NCBI GenBank assembly: GCA_007258455.2
Contig: VDFB02000001.1
Location: 13,191,918-13,255,917 of the forward strand
DNA length: 64,000 bases
Source of the DNA: Sequoia sempervirens
Lineage: Eukaryota; Streptophyta; Pinopsida; Cupressales; Cupressaceae
Direction of reading: 5' to 3'
Below the pieces are notes generated by a model. It was not told where the DNA came from. It did not search any database and was given only the letters and a program-made list of their open reading frames with translations. This document shows, piece by piece, positions 22,145-32,600 of this stretch. Every line of letters begins with the position of its first letter. Positions within the stretch are counted from its first letter, which is position 1. Both the position numbers and the translations under genes were made by a program.

Positions 22145-23060
22145 AAAACCCGAAGCACAAGTTTCACTACACGGAGGTAGGTTTAGACACGAAAATCAAT
22201 GCAAATTTGCTGGTACAAAATTCGAGGCACAAAAAATAATGCATCCAGAAAAATCAGAAACCAACCCAGTTGAGATCTTGAAAAACCTAGAAATAATCTG
22301 CAATTGAAAAAAAAATTCGCCTTGAAACAGAGGGTCAAAACCCTAGTCGAATTTTTTGAAACCCTAGGCTGCCATGAAAGCTTCAAAAGTTGTAGGAAAA
22401 AGTTTGAAAATGCCAAAAATCAGGAAAAACACGTGTAGCTAGAGAGTACCAACAAAAAGTTGCTTAAGGCGTTTGAAAAACCCATCAGAAATTGCGGCTA
22501 AAACTAGAGGGTCACACGAAAAAAATGTGGGCAGAGGACATGAAATTGCGCGGGTTGGAAGTTGTGCGTATCTGGAAAAAATGGAGGTTGTGTGCTCAGA
22601 ATATACATAGGCTTAGCAGGTCGCGGAACACAGAAGACGCAACACAAGAAATGCGTCTTTCACACAGCCCTCTGGAAAAAATGACGTATTTTTAAACGTT
22701 TGATTGCAGAAAAAAATGCGAAATGCGATTTCGAAACTCCGTCTTCAAAAAAATGATGCCCAAATCCGACCAGTGATGAATGCAAGATGCGGCTCGCGAC
22801 GCCAGGAGGAGAAAACGAAACCTACAAATAAGAAATCGTGCCCAAGAAATGGCTCAAACTTACGAAAAAAACGCGTTTTTCTAACACACGAAAATGCCCA
22901 TGAAAATTTTTCAGGAGCCACAAAAATTTTCGAAATTTCAAAACCCACCAAAAATCTTCGAAAATATTTTTCAGAGAAGATTTATCAAATTTTTAATTTA
23001 AAAAAATTGAAAAAATCTTGAACAATTTTTATGAATTAAAAATTTGTTTTTGAGTGTGTT
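22145..23060 (-). other. Copia 5' leader
   Basis: About 900 bp between PBS and gag with no domain on the coding strand. It contains repeated AAATTTTCG and GAAAAAATG words around 22680-23010. Plus-strand open frames here (22492-22695, 22704-23021) are incidental. Confidence 0.7.
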
Positions 23061-23073
23061 GGCTCTGAGACCA
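23061..23073 (-). other. Copia primer-binding site
   Basis: The minus strand reads TGGTCTCAGAGCC directly against the LTR end, one base different from the tRNA-iMet-type TGGTATCAGAGCC. Confidence 0.85.
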
Positions 23074-23272
23074 TATTACTTAAGTAATTGGTAAAATATT
23101 TGATGTTATTTACATTGAGCAATGTGCTCAATAAATAGTTTACATAATTTACAAAAAACATGAAGTTTCTAAAAAGAAACTCCAGATAAGATCAGAGACG
23201 ATCTTATCACAAATTTAGAATAAAATAAAATAGTTGAGCATTAATAAATAAGTAATAAATATTATTTTAATA
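23074..23272 (-). mobile_element. 5' LTR of the 17.8-23.3 kb copia
   Basis: 199 bp, ending TATTA/TAATA, with the same two hairpins as the 3' LTR. It is directly followed by the right AAATC target duplication (23273-23277). Confidence 0.9.
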
Positions 23273-23335
23273 AAATCAAATCAAAATAAGCCCGCATGTG
23301 TAGATATCAACGTTGTTTCAATGATTGGAAAACAA

Positions 23336-23868
23336 TTAGGAGCTATTGTGATTAAGAATTGGTGGTTTGCTATGTGGGGTACCAATAGCCATGTTCTCGT
23401 CCCCTTCTAGTAATTGTGGACTGTTGCTTACATGACTGGGAGTTAGACTAGAAAATTGGGTGCAAGTGACATGTGATGGGGGCAGTGGTGAACAATTCAT
23501 AGGAATTGATATCTGTGGGATATGATGTACATCCCAACAAGCAGTCTGACTTGGAAATTGAGTGCACTTGAACTCAGACTGGGAGAGGGTTGAATAATTC
23601 ATTGTAGTGGAGTAGTGTTGATGTTCAACAAATCTTGGAATACTAAATTACTTTGTGATAAGGGATTAGTAGGAGTGCTTAATCGCCTTTCTCTTTGTAA
23701 AGCCCTTTGAGCCACCTCAATCTCTTTTTCTTTTCTGTCATGTTCCCTCTGAAGCCTCTCTTGCTCCTTTTTGGCATCTCTATCCTTCTTTTGTTGAATT
23801 TTCTGCTGCTCTTTTTCTTTACGCTGTATCTCCTCTATTTTGGCCCACTTCTTCAATTCCCTCACCAC
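23336..23868 (-). pseudogene. Unrecognised charged coiled-coil coding remnant
   Basis: From 23868 an 89-codon frame is dominated by K, E, R and Q (KKWAKIEEIQRKEKEQQKIQ, then REHDRKEKEIEVAQ), predicting a coiled coil. A second open piece (23602-23336) has two diverged copies of a MNxSxLxxSxxxCTQFxSxT motif. There is no stop-free link between them. This may be an exon of a broken host gene or transposon-associated ORF. No family is recognised. Confidence 0.4.
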
Positions 23869-26503
23869 ATTTTGTGTTGCATTTTTCTCCTCATTCTCTT
23901 GTTTCTTTCAAGATTTGATCTCCTCAATCTCTTTAGTTCTTCAAACAATAATATGAAGGAATTTTCTTATTGAATGAGTTTAGTGATGCTTCAACAAAAA
24001 GATTAATTAGTTTGTGTATGTGTTTTCTTTTTAGTTTGTTGCATTGACATTTAAAAATATTGTAAATAGTTCACAAACTTAGCAATACATATTGTTGTCA
24101 CGAGGATAACACCCTTAAGCTAAGTGTGAAACTTAGCTATGCTGTGAAACGTGGGATCATATTCAAGCTTTGGGTTGCCTATGGTGAAGATGAATGATAG
24201 AAAACTAAATTTTAAGTTTAAACTTGACCTAGGAGGTGATGCACCAATGATAAAAGACTTCGTACTTGCTGTCCTAACTCACAATTCTCTGAAAAATTGC
24301 TCTATTCTTCGCACAACTCAATTTTTACAAATTCACACAAAAATGTTTCAAAGGGAGGTTATGTTTTAGGTTTTGTTGAAGGAAAACATGTGTTTTCATA
24401 GCTACAAGTACTAAAAAACAGCTAACACAACCTATGACTTGTATGAAATTTGCTTATTCTATAATGAAATGTATAGTAATGAGACATAATTCAAGGATTA
24501 GAATTTATAACCACAAAAATCAGATCAAAATCATTCACAAATACACTCAACACAAGAAATTTGAGAAGGAAAACTTGCTATTTTTATTGATAAAAGGAGT
24601 TTTTGCTTGTACAATATTTGAAAATACTAAAAATAAAACTAAGTTGTTGCTTTATATGAAACTATCTCAGAATTTGAGTTACAATCTCTTTCTTCTACAT
24701 AAGGCCAAAAGAAAGCAAAGAAATAACTAACTCTAAAGAGTTGAAAGATTTTGTTTTATAAAAAAACTCTTTTCCAAAAGCGGCTGTACCTCATGGAAGA
24801 CGCTGAGTGTGCATGGATGAGGAATTGGATGTGAAATTCTGGTGCTGAGAGTTGACTCAAACTCTTTGACTTCTTTGACTTTTGCATGATCCTTGGAACT
24901 CCACCTCCAACTGTACTTGAATTGATCTTTAAATTTGCATGATGCTGATTAAAAGTGAGTTTAAACTTCTTTGCATGAGGTCTTCAATCTGTTGGGCGTA
25001 TAAGGCAAAAAGGTCTTTGTTTTAGGGCCTCAAACTGCCCCAATTTGCATGATTTTAGGTTCAAACTCCCTCTAACTGCAGTTGTGACCAAATGGGATCC
25101 TAAAACAGGCCTAAACTGTCTCAAAGTGCTTGAAAATTGAGCATAAACAGGTCACTTAACTGTTGATCATCTCATGAATATCCCTTTGTAGGATGATTTG
25201 CATATGAGTAACTTGCATATAACTAGGCCTTCAAGGTATTATTTCATCTTTATCCCTTGTGTATTAAATGATGTATATTTTCACAACTTCATCTAATAAT
25301 TCAACTATTGTTTAGTTGACCTGTAGCTGACCTTCATGAAAACTACACTCCTTTCATTGATGACTACCCACAATTCAATGATCATCCCTTAGGTTTTGAT
25401 GACTTGTTCCAATGATTTTCTCTAGGTTCTTTCCCTTTAATGAAACCCTCAGTATGACTGTCACTGTCTTTGCTAGATGTGGTTATAAGTTGCTACTTTT
25501 TACTCACAAAGATGCCTCAAGAAACTCCGCCTCTTTCTCTCTCAATCATGCATCTCACATTGTTGTCTTTAAAACTTCATTCTTGGGTCAAAGTCTCCAT
25601 GAATCTGCCCCTTGCAACTTTGACATGAAGACTTAAATATTTCATGTGCAAGGACTGCCAACTTCAGCAAGACCCTTCACTATTGCTTCATGACTGTGGC
25701 ATATCACTATCTTTGTGTAACTGTTGCATTGACTTTTGTGAAAACACAATCATTATGATTTGCTTCATTTTCTCACAGATGCTTGATGAACATTATACTG
25801 TGCATTTGGAATACTCCTACTGTGACTATCACTGTTACTGCCTTCATTCTTTGATTTGATTGAGCACTGCTCATTCAAGAGATTGAAGTGACTGTCATTT
25901 ACCTTAGGTTTGTCCCTTGCATTTAGTTGACTGTCTTTAGGTCTTGCTGCCCCTTGCCATTTAGTTGACTGTCTCTAGGTTATCATTTAATGAGCAGTGT
26001 TCTTTGAGATTTGTGACCTCTTTTTCCTTGCATTTCATGGTATGATTGTCCCTTTGTAATGACTTTGACTACCCTCTTACACTCAAAACTTCCCTTCGCT
26101 GTGTTTGATGATAGTCCTTTGTTAAACCTTATCTTTGCCTCTTGAAACCTTATCTTTTCTACCATGTCTCGTCAAATGGCTTTTCAACAGAAAGCTGCTC
26201 CAAAATCTTCATGGAATAAGTCTCTCTACAAAACCTCATGCTCTATGCTTCATACTTTATGGTTTGTCCTCTTGCAAGGTATGTTGAATTACTCTTGCCA
26301 TTTTTGTCCATAAATAGCTTATACTTCATGAGATTGTCTTTGATTTCACCAGGTCATACATCATTTTCATCAACTCTAACCTACATCTTTCTATTCATAA
26401 GTTGAAAGACTATTATCATATGAGGGCAACAAAATCCTGAGATAAGGATATCTAAGTTTTGACATTGGCCTGTTAAATTAAAAAACAAATCTAAGATGAT
26501 AAA
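23869..26503. other. Intergenic, no gene recognised
   Basis: AT-rich sequence with many GACTGTC/CTTTGACTT words and a short local duplication of CATTTAGTTGACTGTC(T) at about 25920 and 25958. It may be an old LTR-element leader interrupted by the copia insertion at 26509, but no domain supports that. Confidence 0.35.
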
Positions 26504-26508
26504 AAAAT
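26504..26508. repeat. Target-site duplication, left (AAAAT)
   Basis: AAAAT abuts the LTR start TGTTAAG and recurs at 31126-31130 after the other LTR. Confidence 0.85.
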
Positions 26509-27120
26509 TGTTAAGTTTAAGAGATCAGATTGTATGCACAGAAATAAATTCAAATCAGACACAATAACACAGCAGATACCCTGGGAAAAACCTCCACTTG
26601 AGGGAGAAAACCCAGCAACAAAGATCTCTCTTCTCTATATAAATAATGGCAATAATTCGCTTTACAATGAGGCCAATCACAAGGCCAATATTCAGCACCT
26701 ACACTAGATGCAATGACAGATAATGATCTGCACTTCCTTGATAACTAAATCTGCCCTTGAAGAAATTCGCAATCTGCTCTTGATGAAATTCGCACTTGAT
26801 AATGAAGGAATAAATTGAACTTCTTTGATTGATTAATGGAGGATGGCGACCTTGTATATATACAAGTGAGAGAGGTCGCACCTCTTCAAGTTATGAGGTC
26901 GGCCCAGATACAAAATAATTTCAATGAATATAATTTACAAAGAGGGTCGGCCCAGAAAGAGAAAATCATCAATAATACAAGAGAGGTCGGCCTCAAGACA
27001 TTCGCGCCTCCTTATGAATATAAGACAATAAATTAAATAGCCAATCGGGCTATCATTTAATTTATGTTTCCTAAAAGGGCTGAGCTGGAAGGAATGACTG
27101 AAGCTGTAATATCATTAACA
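26509..27120 (-). mobile_element. 3' LTR of the 26.5-31.1 kb element
   Basis: 612 bp. It contains a 16-bp palindrome CTTGTATATATACAAG (26851-26866) flanked by GCGACC/GGTCGC, a possible TATA region. It also has a cluster of GGTCG(G/C)C motifs between about 26870 and 26995. Confidence 0.92.
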
Positions 27121-27132
27121 CTCCCTCTCAGC
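27121..27132 (-). other. Polypurine tract
   Basis: The minus strand reads GCTGAGAGGGAG directly before the LTR start. Confidence 0.75.
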
Positions 27133-27281
27133 TAGGGAGAGAACTTCCAGCTACATGATACGAATCAACTCAATATGAGGTCCATCAGCCATCATTGCCC
27201 GCAATCAGATATAAAGAGAAGAATATCACCTCAACGTGATATTAGATATCGTCTCGATATCAACCATCAAATGGTAAGTAC

Positions 27282-27650
27282 AAGTGTTCATCATTTGCGT
27301 GATGTCACCTCAACGTGACTTTCACCATGACTCTCTCAGAGGGTGAAACACAAGTACAACATATGTCATGGAGTCTCACACATGACATCCACCATGACTC
27401 AGCTCAGAGGGTGGAAACAAGGGCTTTCACCTCAAATTCTTCCGTCTCGAAGAAAAATGCATTAGTAAGTGTTCATCACTTGCGTGATGTTGTCACCAAA
27501 TGTGACTTTCACCATGACTCTCTCAGAGGGTGAAACACAAGTACAACCCATGTCATGGAGTCTCACACATGACATCCACCATGACTCACCGAGGGTGGAA
27601 ACAAGGGCTTTCACCTCAAATTTTTCGCCTCAAGAAGATGCATTAACAAG
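27282..27650. repeat. 185-bp tandem duplication
   Basis: Two adjacent copies start at 27282 and 27467 with AAGTGTTCATCA and share TTTCACCATGACTCTCTCAG, CATGACATCCACCATGACTC and ACAAGGGCTTTCACCTC. They lie between RNase H and the 3' LTR. Confidence 0.85.
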
Positions 27651-27904
27651 GGCTTGCACCTCAAATTCTTCCGTCTCGTAAAAATGCATTAACAAGGCTC
27701 ACCGATGTGAGATCATATCATAAGGCCGGATTCTCCACCATACCAAGCTTATCTCTAAGTATACAAACTTTATCCTATGAGGCTTGGTGGAGAATATTTT
27801 GCCGCCCGCTTCATCAATGCTAATGTACCTCAACTCAGATAAAATCTTCCGCTAGCACTATATCTTTGATATAGTGGTACTTGATCTCAACATGCTTGGA
27901 TCTG

Positions 27905-28304
27905 TCATGAAACACAGGATTGACAGAAAGCTTTACACAACTTTGAAGTAGGCTCCATTGATTGTTCGAACAATCCTGCAAGGAGCTTACAAAGCCAAAC
28001 TGCTTCTCTGAAGGCAGTACAAGTTGTACTCGCCTCCTCTTTCAATGCTAGAGAAGATCGCTTCGCCGCACCAGAAATCATATGCAGACCCCAAACTGAA
28101 GCAACAACCAGAGGTGCTCTTCCGATCTGTGACACAACCTGCCCAATCAGAATCAGTGAAACTAAGTAACTCCAAGTCTGCATCTGAAGTATACCTCAAC
28201 CCATATCCAACTGTGCCACGCAAGTATCTCAGGATATGCTTAGCTGCAACAAAATTACCATCTTCTTCAGGTTCAGCAGACTCCCTCTGAATCTTCAAGC
28301 ACAT
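27905..28304 (-). pseudogene. Copia RNase H remnant
   Basis: The frame from 28304 reads AAKHILRYLRGTVGYGL, then SFTDSDWAGCVTDRKSTSGC with the first catalytic aspartates intact. A frameshift near 28090 moves to a second frame with EASTTCTAFREAVWL, where the usual SSTEAEY E-site is altered. The sequence then fades after FEQSMEPT. This is the only identifiable protein relic in the element. Confidence 0.88.
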
Positions 28305-30501
28305 GCATCAATCTTCCGACCTCTTCATCCAAGATTGCCTGCAACACTTTGACTTAGATAAAAGTTTTCCAATGCACACCTCTGGTACTGTAGAGAGTTC
28401 AGGATAGTCCTCCTCGACCTCTTCCCAGATTACTCTATTCTGAATAGGTTTGCGGAGCTACTAATGACAAATCCAGAAGACAATCTTGAGCAATTATGAT
28501 CTCAGCAACTGAAGGGATCCTCTAAGGGTTTAGCACCTAGCCTTTCCATACAACAATCTTCACTTCTTCTCAGTGAGTTACAAAACTCCCTCTTGATCCT
28601 TGCTTCAGAGATTGCAAAGAAGACTTCTAGAAGTGAACTCCCTCTGGCCACCAGCTCAGTCCCATGGCTGCTTGATCATTTCTTTGGTCGGCATGACTTC
28701 CTCACAAGATGCCTCAAGCTTTTCATCACTAAGCAATCTCTCATCACCTTTTGAACTGCAAGCATTTTAGAGAGAGATTACTAACAGTTTATAATTACCC
28801 AAAGAAATAACAAGGCTGGAATCATACAAAGTTTACAATCTCAGGTTATAACATGAATACATAGGAATTTATGAACAATATTGAAACATAAATAAGTAAA
28901 TCAACCTATAAGAGAAATATATCAAAGAATCAAAATGAAGGAATAAAGAAACTTATCTTTATATAATTTGATATAACTCTTTCGTTCATCTTTTACTCCT
29001 CTCAAGAGTGCCAACCTCAGCACAACAAAAAAACAATCTGCACAACTACAGATTTCTTGAATGCATTATGCGGTTAGCATGTAGAACCAACTCTCTCCAA
29101 GAGTTCAAGGTTCTATCACAGAGCATGCATTGGAGAATTTTATCGAAGTGATCATCTAGTCACAATGCAAACATGCAGTCCTCTTTTCATCTCAAAGTCA
29201 CACTACAGTTCTCTTTTTATCTCAAAGTCACACTCAGAGATCTTTCACAACCAACGTCAATGATTAAAAAATGAAATCTTCAAATGATCTTATGCTAGGA
29301 ACACAATTCAAGAGAAGAACACAATCTCCTACTCAATAAGATCCAAATAAATGATATAACTTGGCAAACAAGGAATACTTATCTCTTTAAATATTCCCAC
29401 CATCTTCATGACTTGAACACAAGCCTTTTGCAGGGTTAAAATTTGAACAGGGTCTTTTGGCCGTTCAAATGCACTTCGTTTTTCAGCTGCAATCCACCAG
29501 ATTATGAAACAAATGCAGCATGCTTACTAGCAACACTCAGAGAGTTAGAGATAGGTAGGATCACTCAAAAATTTATCAGGTCTGGAGAAATAGCACTCCT
29601 ACAACAGCAGTAATGTCAAAGAGGCAAATGGCACGCCAAGCTTTGTTTTGTCTCTTTACCAATATCGGCAGTTGCCTTGGAAGAACACTCAAACCTGATT
29701 CCTTTGAGTCCCATACATAGACTTTCCACAGTCTATCCTATTTCAATGATACTCGCTTCTGAAGAGTATAATCTGTGTAACATCATTCACAAAGCGATAG
29801 AAGATCGTCCAATGCATTATACATTCTGACCCTGGATACTCGATGTTGCTCGAGACCTCCTAACCCCGTGCGTGTGACTGGAGTGATAGATCCTGGGAGA
29901 TGTACGCTGCCTGATCCAAGATGATGAGTGCGTCAAGTAGTGCGATCCCAGTTGTCATGAGATAAGACATAGCTAGAGTGAATGCTTCAGGCCACGCGAT
30001 GGAGAAGCGGTCTCTCGATGGTCACACCAGAGAGGCGATTGTTGTCGCAGCCTAGAATCCACCTTCCGAGAATGTGCGTAGAAGAGATGATGGTGGAATG
30101 CCAGCTCGCGTCAATCTCCTGGCGATGGATTTTCACCTTCCGCTGGTTGCAGTGAAAGTGCGATCCAAAGAAAGTGGCTCTCGAGAAGAATGCGAATGGT
30201 AGTCTTGCTCCCGGGTGTCACGCAACCACCAATTCTACTAGCAAAAGTCCTGCAACAGAGACGCGATATATATCTTGGACTCGATGAGAGTCATGCGATT
30301 GCTTGGAAGTTCCAGATGTGCATTTGATGATCTAGCGCTCAACTCCTTCGATCGCCCTGGTTCACACATACATCACTTCTCACATATTTGAGCAATTATC
30401 TCTTCCAGCTTGATATGCTTGATGGTTCCCTAAATTTTCTAATGACAAGCCCTGATTGACTGGTCTGATGAAAATAAATCTGATCAATTCCTCTCGAACC
30501 C
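28305..30501 (-). other. Non-coding interior of the gutted copia element
   Basis: About 2.2 kb with no recognised domain on either strand. The right half (29800-30480) is less AT-rich and corresponds to the leader just after the PBS. No gag motif or zinc knuckle was found. Confidence 0.6.
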
Positions 30502-30513
30502 GCTCTGATACCA
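30502..30513 (-). other. Primer-binding site
   Basis: The minus strand reads TGGTATCAGAGC directly against the 5' LTR, the exact tRNA-iMet-type PBS. Confidence 0.9.
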
Positions 30514-31125
30514 TGTTAAGTTTAAGAGATCAGATTGTATGCACAGAAATAAATTCAAATCAGACACAATAACACAGCAGATACCCTAGGAAAACCCTCC
30601 ACTTGAGGGAGAAAAACCCAGCAACAAAGATCTCTCTTCTCTATATAAATAATGGCAATAATTCGCTTTACAATGAGGCCAATCACAAGGCCAATATTCA
30701 GCACCTACACTAGATGCAATGACAGATAATGATCTGCACTTCCTTGATAACTAAATCTGCCCTTGAAGAAATTCGCAATCTGCTCTTGATGAAATTCGCA
30801 CTTGATAATGAAGGAATGAATTGAACTTCCTTGATTGATTAATGGAGGATGGCGACCTTGTATATATACAAGTGAGAGAGGTCGCACCTCTTCAAGTTAT
30901 GAGGTCAGCCCAGATACAAAATAATTTCAATGAATATAATTTACAAAGAGGGTCGGCCCAGAAAGAGAAAATCATCAATAATACAAGAGGTCGGCCTCGA
31001 GACATTCGCGCCTCCTTATGAATATAAGACAATAAATTAAATAGCCAATCGGGCTATCATTTAATTTATGTTTCCTAAAAAGGGCTGAGCTGGAAGGAAC
31101 GACTGAAGCTGTACTATCATTAACA
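30514..31125 (-). mobile_element. 5' LTR of the 26.5-31.1 kb element
   Basis: 612 bp, nearly identical to 26509-27120. It includes the same palindrome (30857-30872) and is followed by the right AAAAT duplication at 31126-31130. Confidence 0.92.
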
Positions 31126-31130
31126 AAAAT

Positions 31131-32147
31131 AACCAAGGAACTTGCTTGTGATGTCTTAGTCCCCGACTCCCCACAACCTTCTTAAGAGCAGACTACAACA
31201 AAAGTGTTGTACAATGAACCTTTGCTCCTTGCCTTAATCTGGCATCCATTGCAGCATTCACTAATGTTCAAGGTCTGTCTTTAAGACTTTGAATTGTGGA
31301 CTGCCACTATCATTTGCTCTTAGTAGTGTTATTCATGATATTTCTTTCACTATGGCATCTACCTTAATGGATTGTTCTCTTTGATTTTTAACACTATCTT
31401 CTCACTACTTTCTTGGTAAAGGATCATTTAATGAAATTTCTTTCCTGAATGCTCATGACACATGCCAGCTCTTGATTTGACAATTTGGAATAAAAATATA
31501 TTTTGAAGTGAAAGTCCATTTATCATTATTGAAACACTACCACCAAATATCAAACCTGCTTTCTTTCTCAATGCTCCTTTATTCCTTGATTGTCCTCTTA
31601 TATTTGAACAATCCATGACTACGAGATTGTCTTTCTCATCCATTGTGATGGCTTGATTTCCTTTGGGTGTGATTGATAACTGACTTGACTGCTGCCAACT
31701 GTTGAAGGACTGTCACTTCATCTTGCTTGGTGTCTTTTGACATTTAGGACCGTCCTTTGTATTTGTGGCACGACTGCCCCCTTTTTACCAGCTATTTTGG
31801 AGACTCTAGAAGGTATAAAATACACAAAGAAATGTAGACCAGAGGAGGAACACGTATAGAGAATTCTAGCCAAATGTGTTAGCAAAAACTCTAGCCATCA
31901 AAGTGCTGCACAAACCATAGAAGCATAAATCTGCAAAAAATCCCGATTAATTGCGATTTTTAAAAAATCTGCAGGCTGTACGATTTTTTCCCCAATTTTT
32001 TGAAAAAATCGTTGACCTTTTGGTCAACCATTTTTTCTTGTTTCAAACTGTAAAATCACCAAAAAAAGGCGTTTAAAACCTGCAAAAAAACGTGAATAAA
32101 GTCACACTGATTTTTGCATGAAAAAAAACCATGAGACCATAGCTTGT
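31131..32147. other. Intergenic, no gene recognised
   Basis: Continuation of the host sequence that precedes 26504. There are GACTGTC/GACTGCC-rich words but no coding signal I can defend. Confidence 0.35.
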
Positions 32148-32600
32148 TGCTTACTATTATGCTTTGATAGATTTTTTCCAAGCATCCATAGCTTGTTCAA
32201 AAGCACCTGTTTTAGGCTTTTAGCCATTGCAGCAAGGCAGTGAACTGTTTGATAAAATGCTTTGGTAGACATGTATGAAAAATGTGGTAGCATAGACAAG
32301 GCAGTGAACTGTTTTAAAAAATGCCTCAAAGAAATGTGGTCTCATGGTCATGGAATGGCATTTATCAGGGCATTCCCATCACCATGAGACCACATTTCTT
32401 TGAGGCATTTTTTCAAACAGTTCACTTCCTTGTCTATGCTATTGCTTACTATTATGCTTTGATAGATTTTTTCCAAGCATCCATAGCTTGTTCGAAAGCA
32501 CCTGTTTTAGGCTTTTAGCCATAGTAGCAAGGCAGTGAACTGTTTGAAAAAATGCCTCAAAGAAATGTGGTCTCATGGTGATGGAATGCCATGACAAGCA
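32148..32600 (+). pseudogene. PPR gene fragments, direct and inverted
   Basis: The plus strand encodes pieces of plant PLS-type pentatricopeptide repeats: FFQASIACSKAPVLG (32172-32216), then QQGSELFDKM, MYEKCGSIDKAVNCF (32271-32315) and, one frameshift later, MPQRNVVSW (32321-32347). A second copy runs 32443-32592 with the same CSKAPVLG part and LFEKMPQRNVVSW. A third copy of the last part lies head-to-head on the minus strand (32441-32371). PPR proteins bind organellar RNA. This locus has stops and frameshifts, covers about one repeat, and cannot encode one. Confidence 0.8.
32288..32441. repeat. PPR-derived long hairpin, ~71-bp arms
   Basis: Arm 1 (32288-32358) and the reverse complement of arm 2 (32371-32441) match except for about four differences, with a loop of about 12 bases. 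Both arms include ATGCCTCAAAGAAATGTGG, which encodes the MPQRNV core of a PPR motif. Such a transcript would fold into a long, nearly perfect stem. Confidence 0.8.

Larger units (their letters stand above)
17795..23272 (-). mobile_element. Full-length Ty1/copia retrotransposon, decayed
   Basis: A 5478-bp element with two LTRs, PBS, PPT and a 5-bp target duplication. Coding order on the minus strand is gag, protease, integrase, reverse transcriptase, RNase H, the order that defines Ty1/copia. The LTRs are short (206 and 199 bp) and differ by about 10 substitutions plus one 7-bp indel by eye, roughly 5%, so the insertion is old. Stops and frameshifts occur in most domains, so it is not autonomous. 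A leader of about 900 bp (22145-23060) separates PBS and gag. The LTR termini are TATTA...TAATA, without the usual TG...CA. Confidence 0.92.
26509..31125 (-). mobile_element. Young, gutted copia-derived LTR element
   Basis: A 4617-bp element with two 612-bp LTRs (TGTTAA...TTAACA), PBS, PPT and perfect AAAAT target duplications. The LTRs differ by about 8 substitutions and 3 short indels by eye, roughly 1.3%, so it inserted far more recently than the 17.8-23.3 kb element. The internal 3.4 kb keeps only the end of reverse transcriptase/RNase H. There is no gag, protease, integrase or RT core. It must have been copied by enzymes from another element, or lost its genes very soon before or after insertion. 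Confidence 0.92.

Noticed and set aside
22492..23021. Plus-strand frames in the copia leader
   Set aside because: Basic, low-complexity translations without a motif, inside the element's non-coding leader.
32321..32518. A functional PPR gene starting at MPQRNVVSW
   Set aside because: The frame crosses into the inverted copy and covers less than one repeat. Neighbouring pieces need frameshifts.
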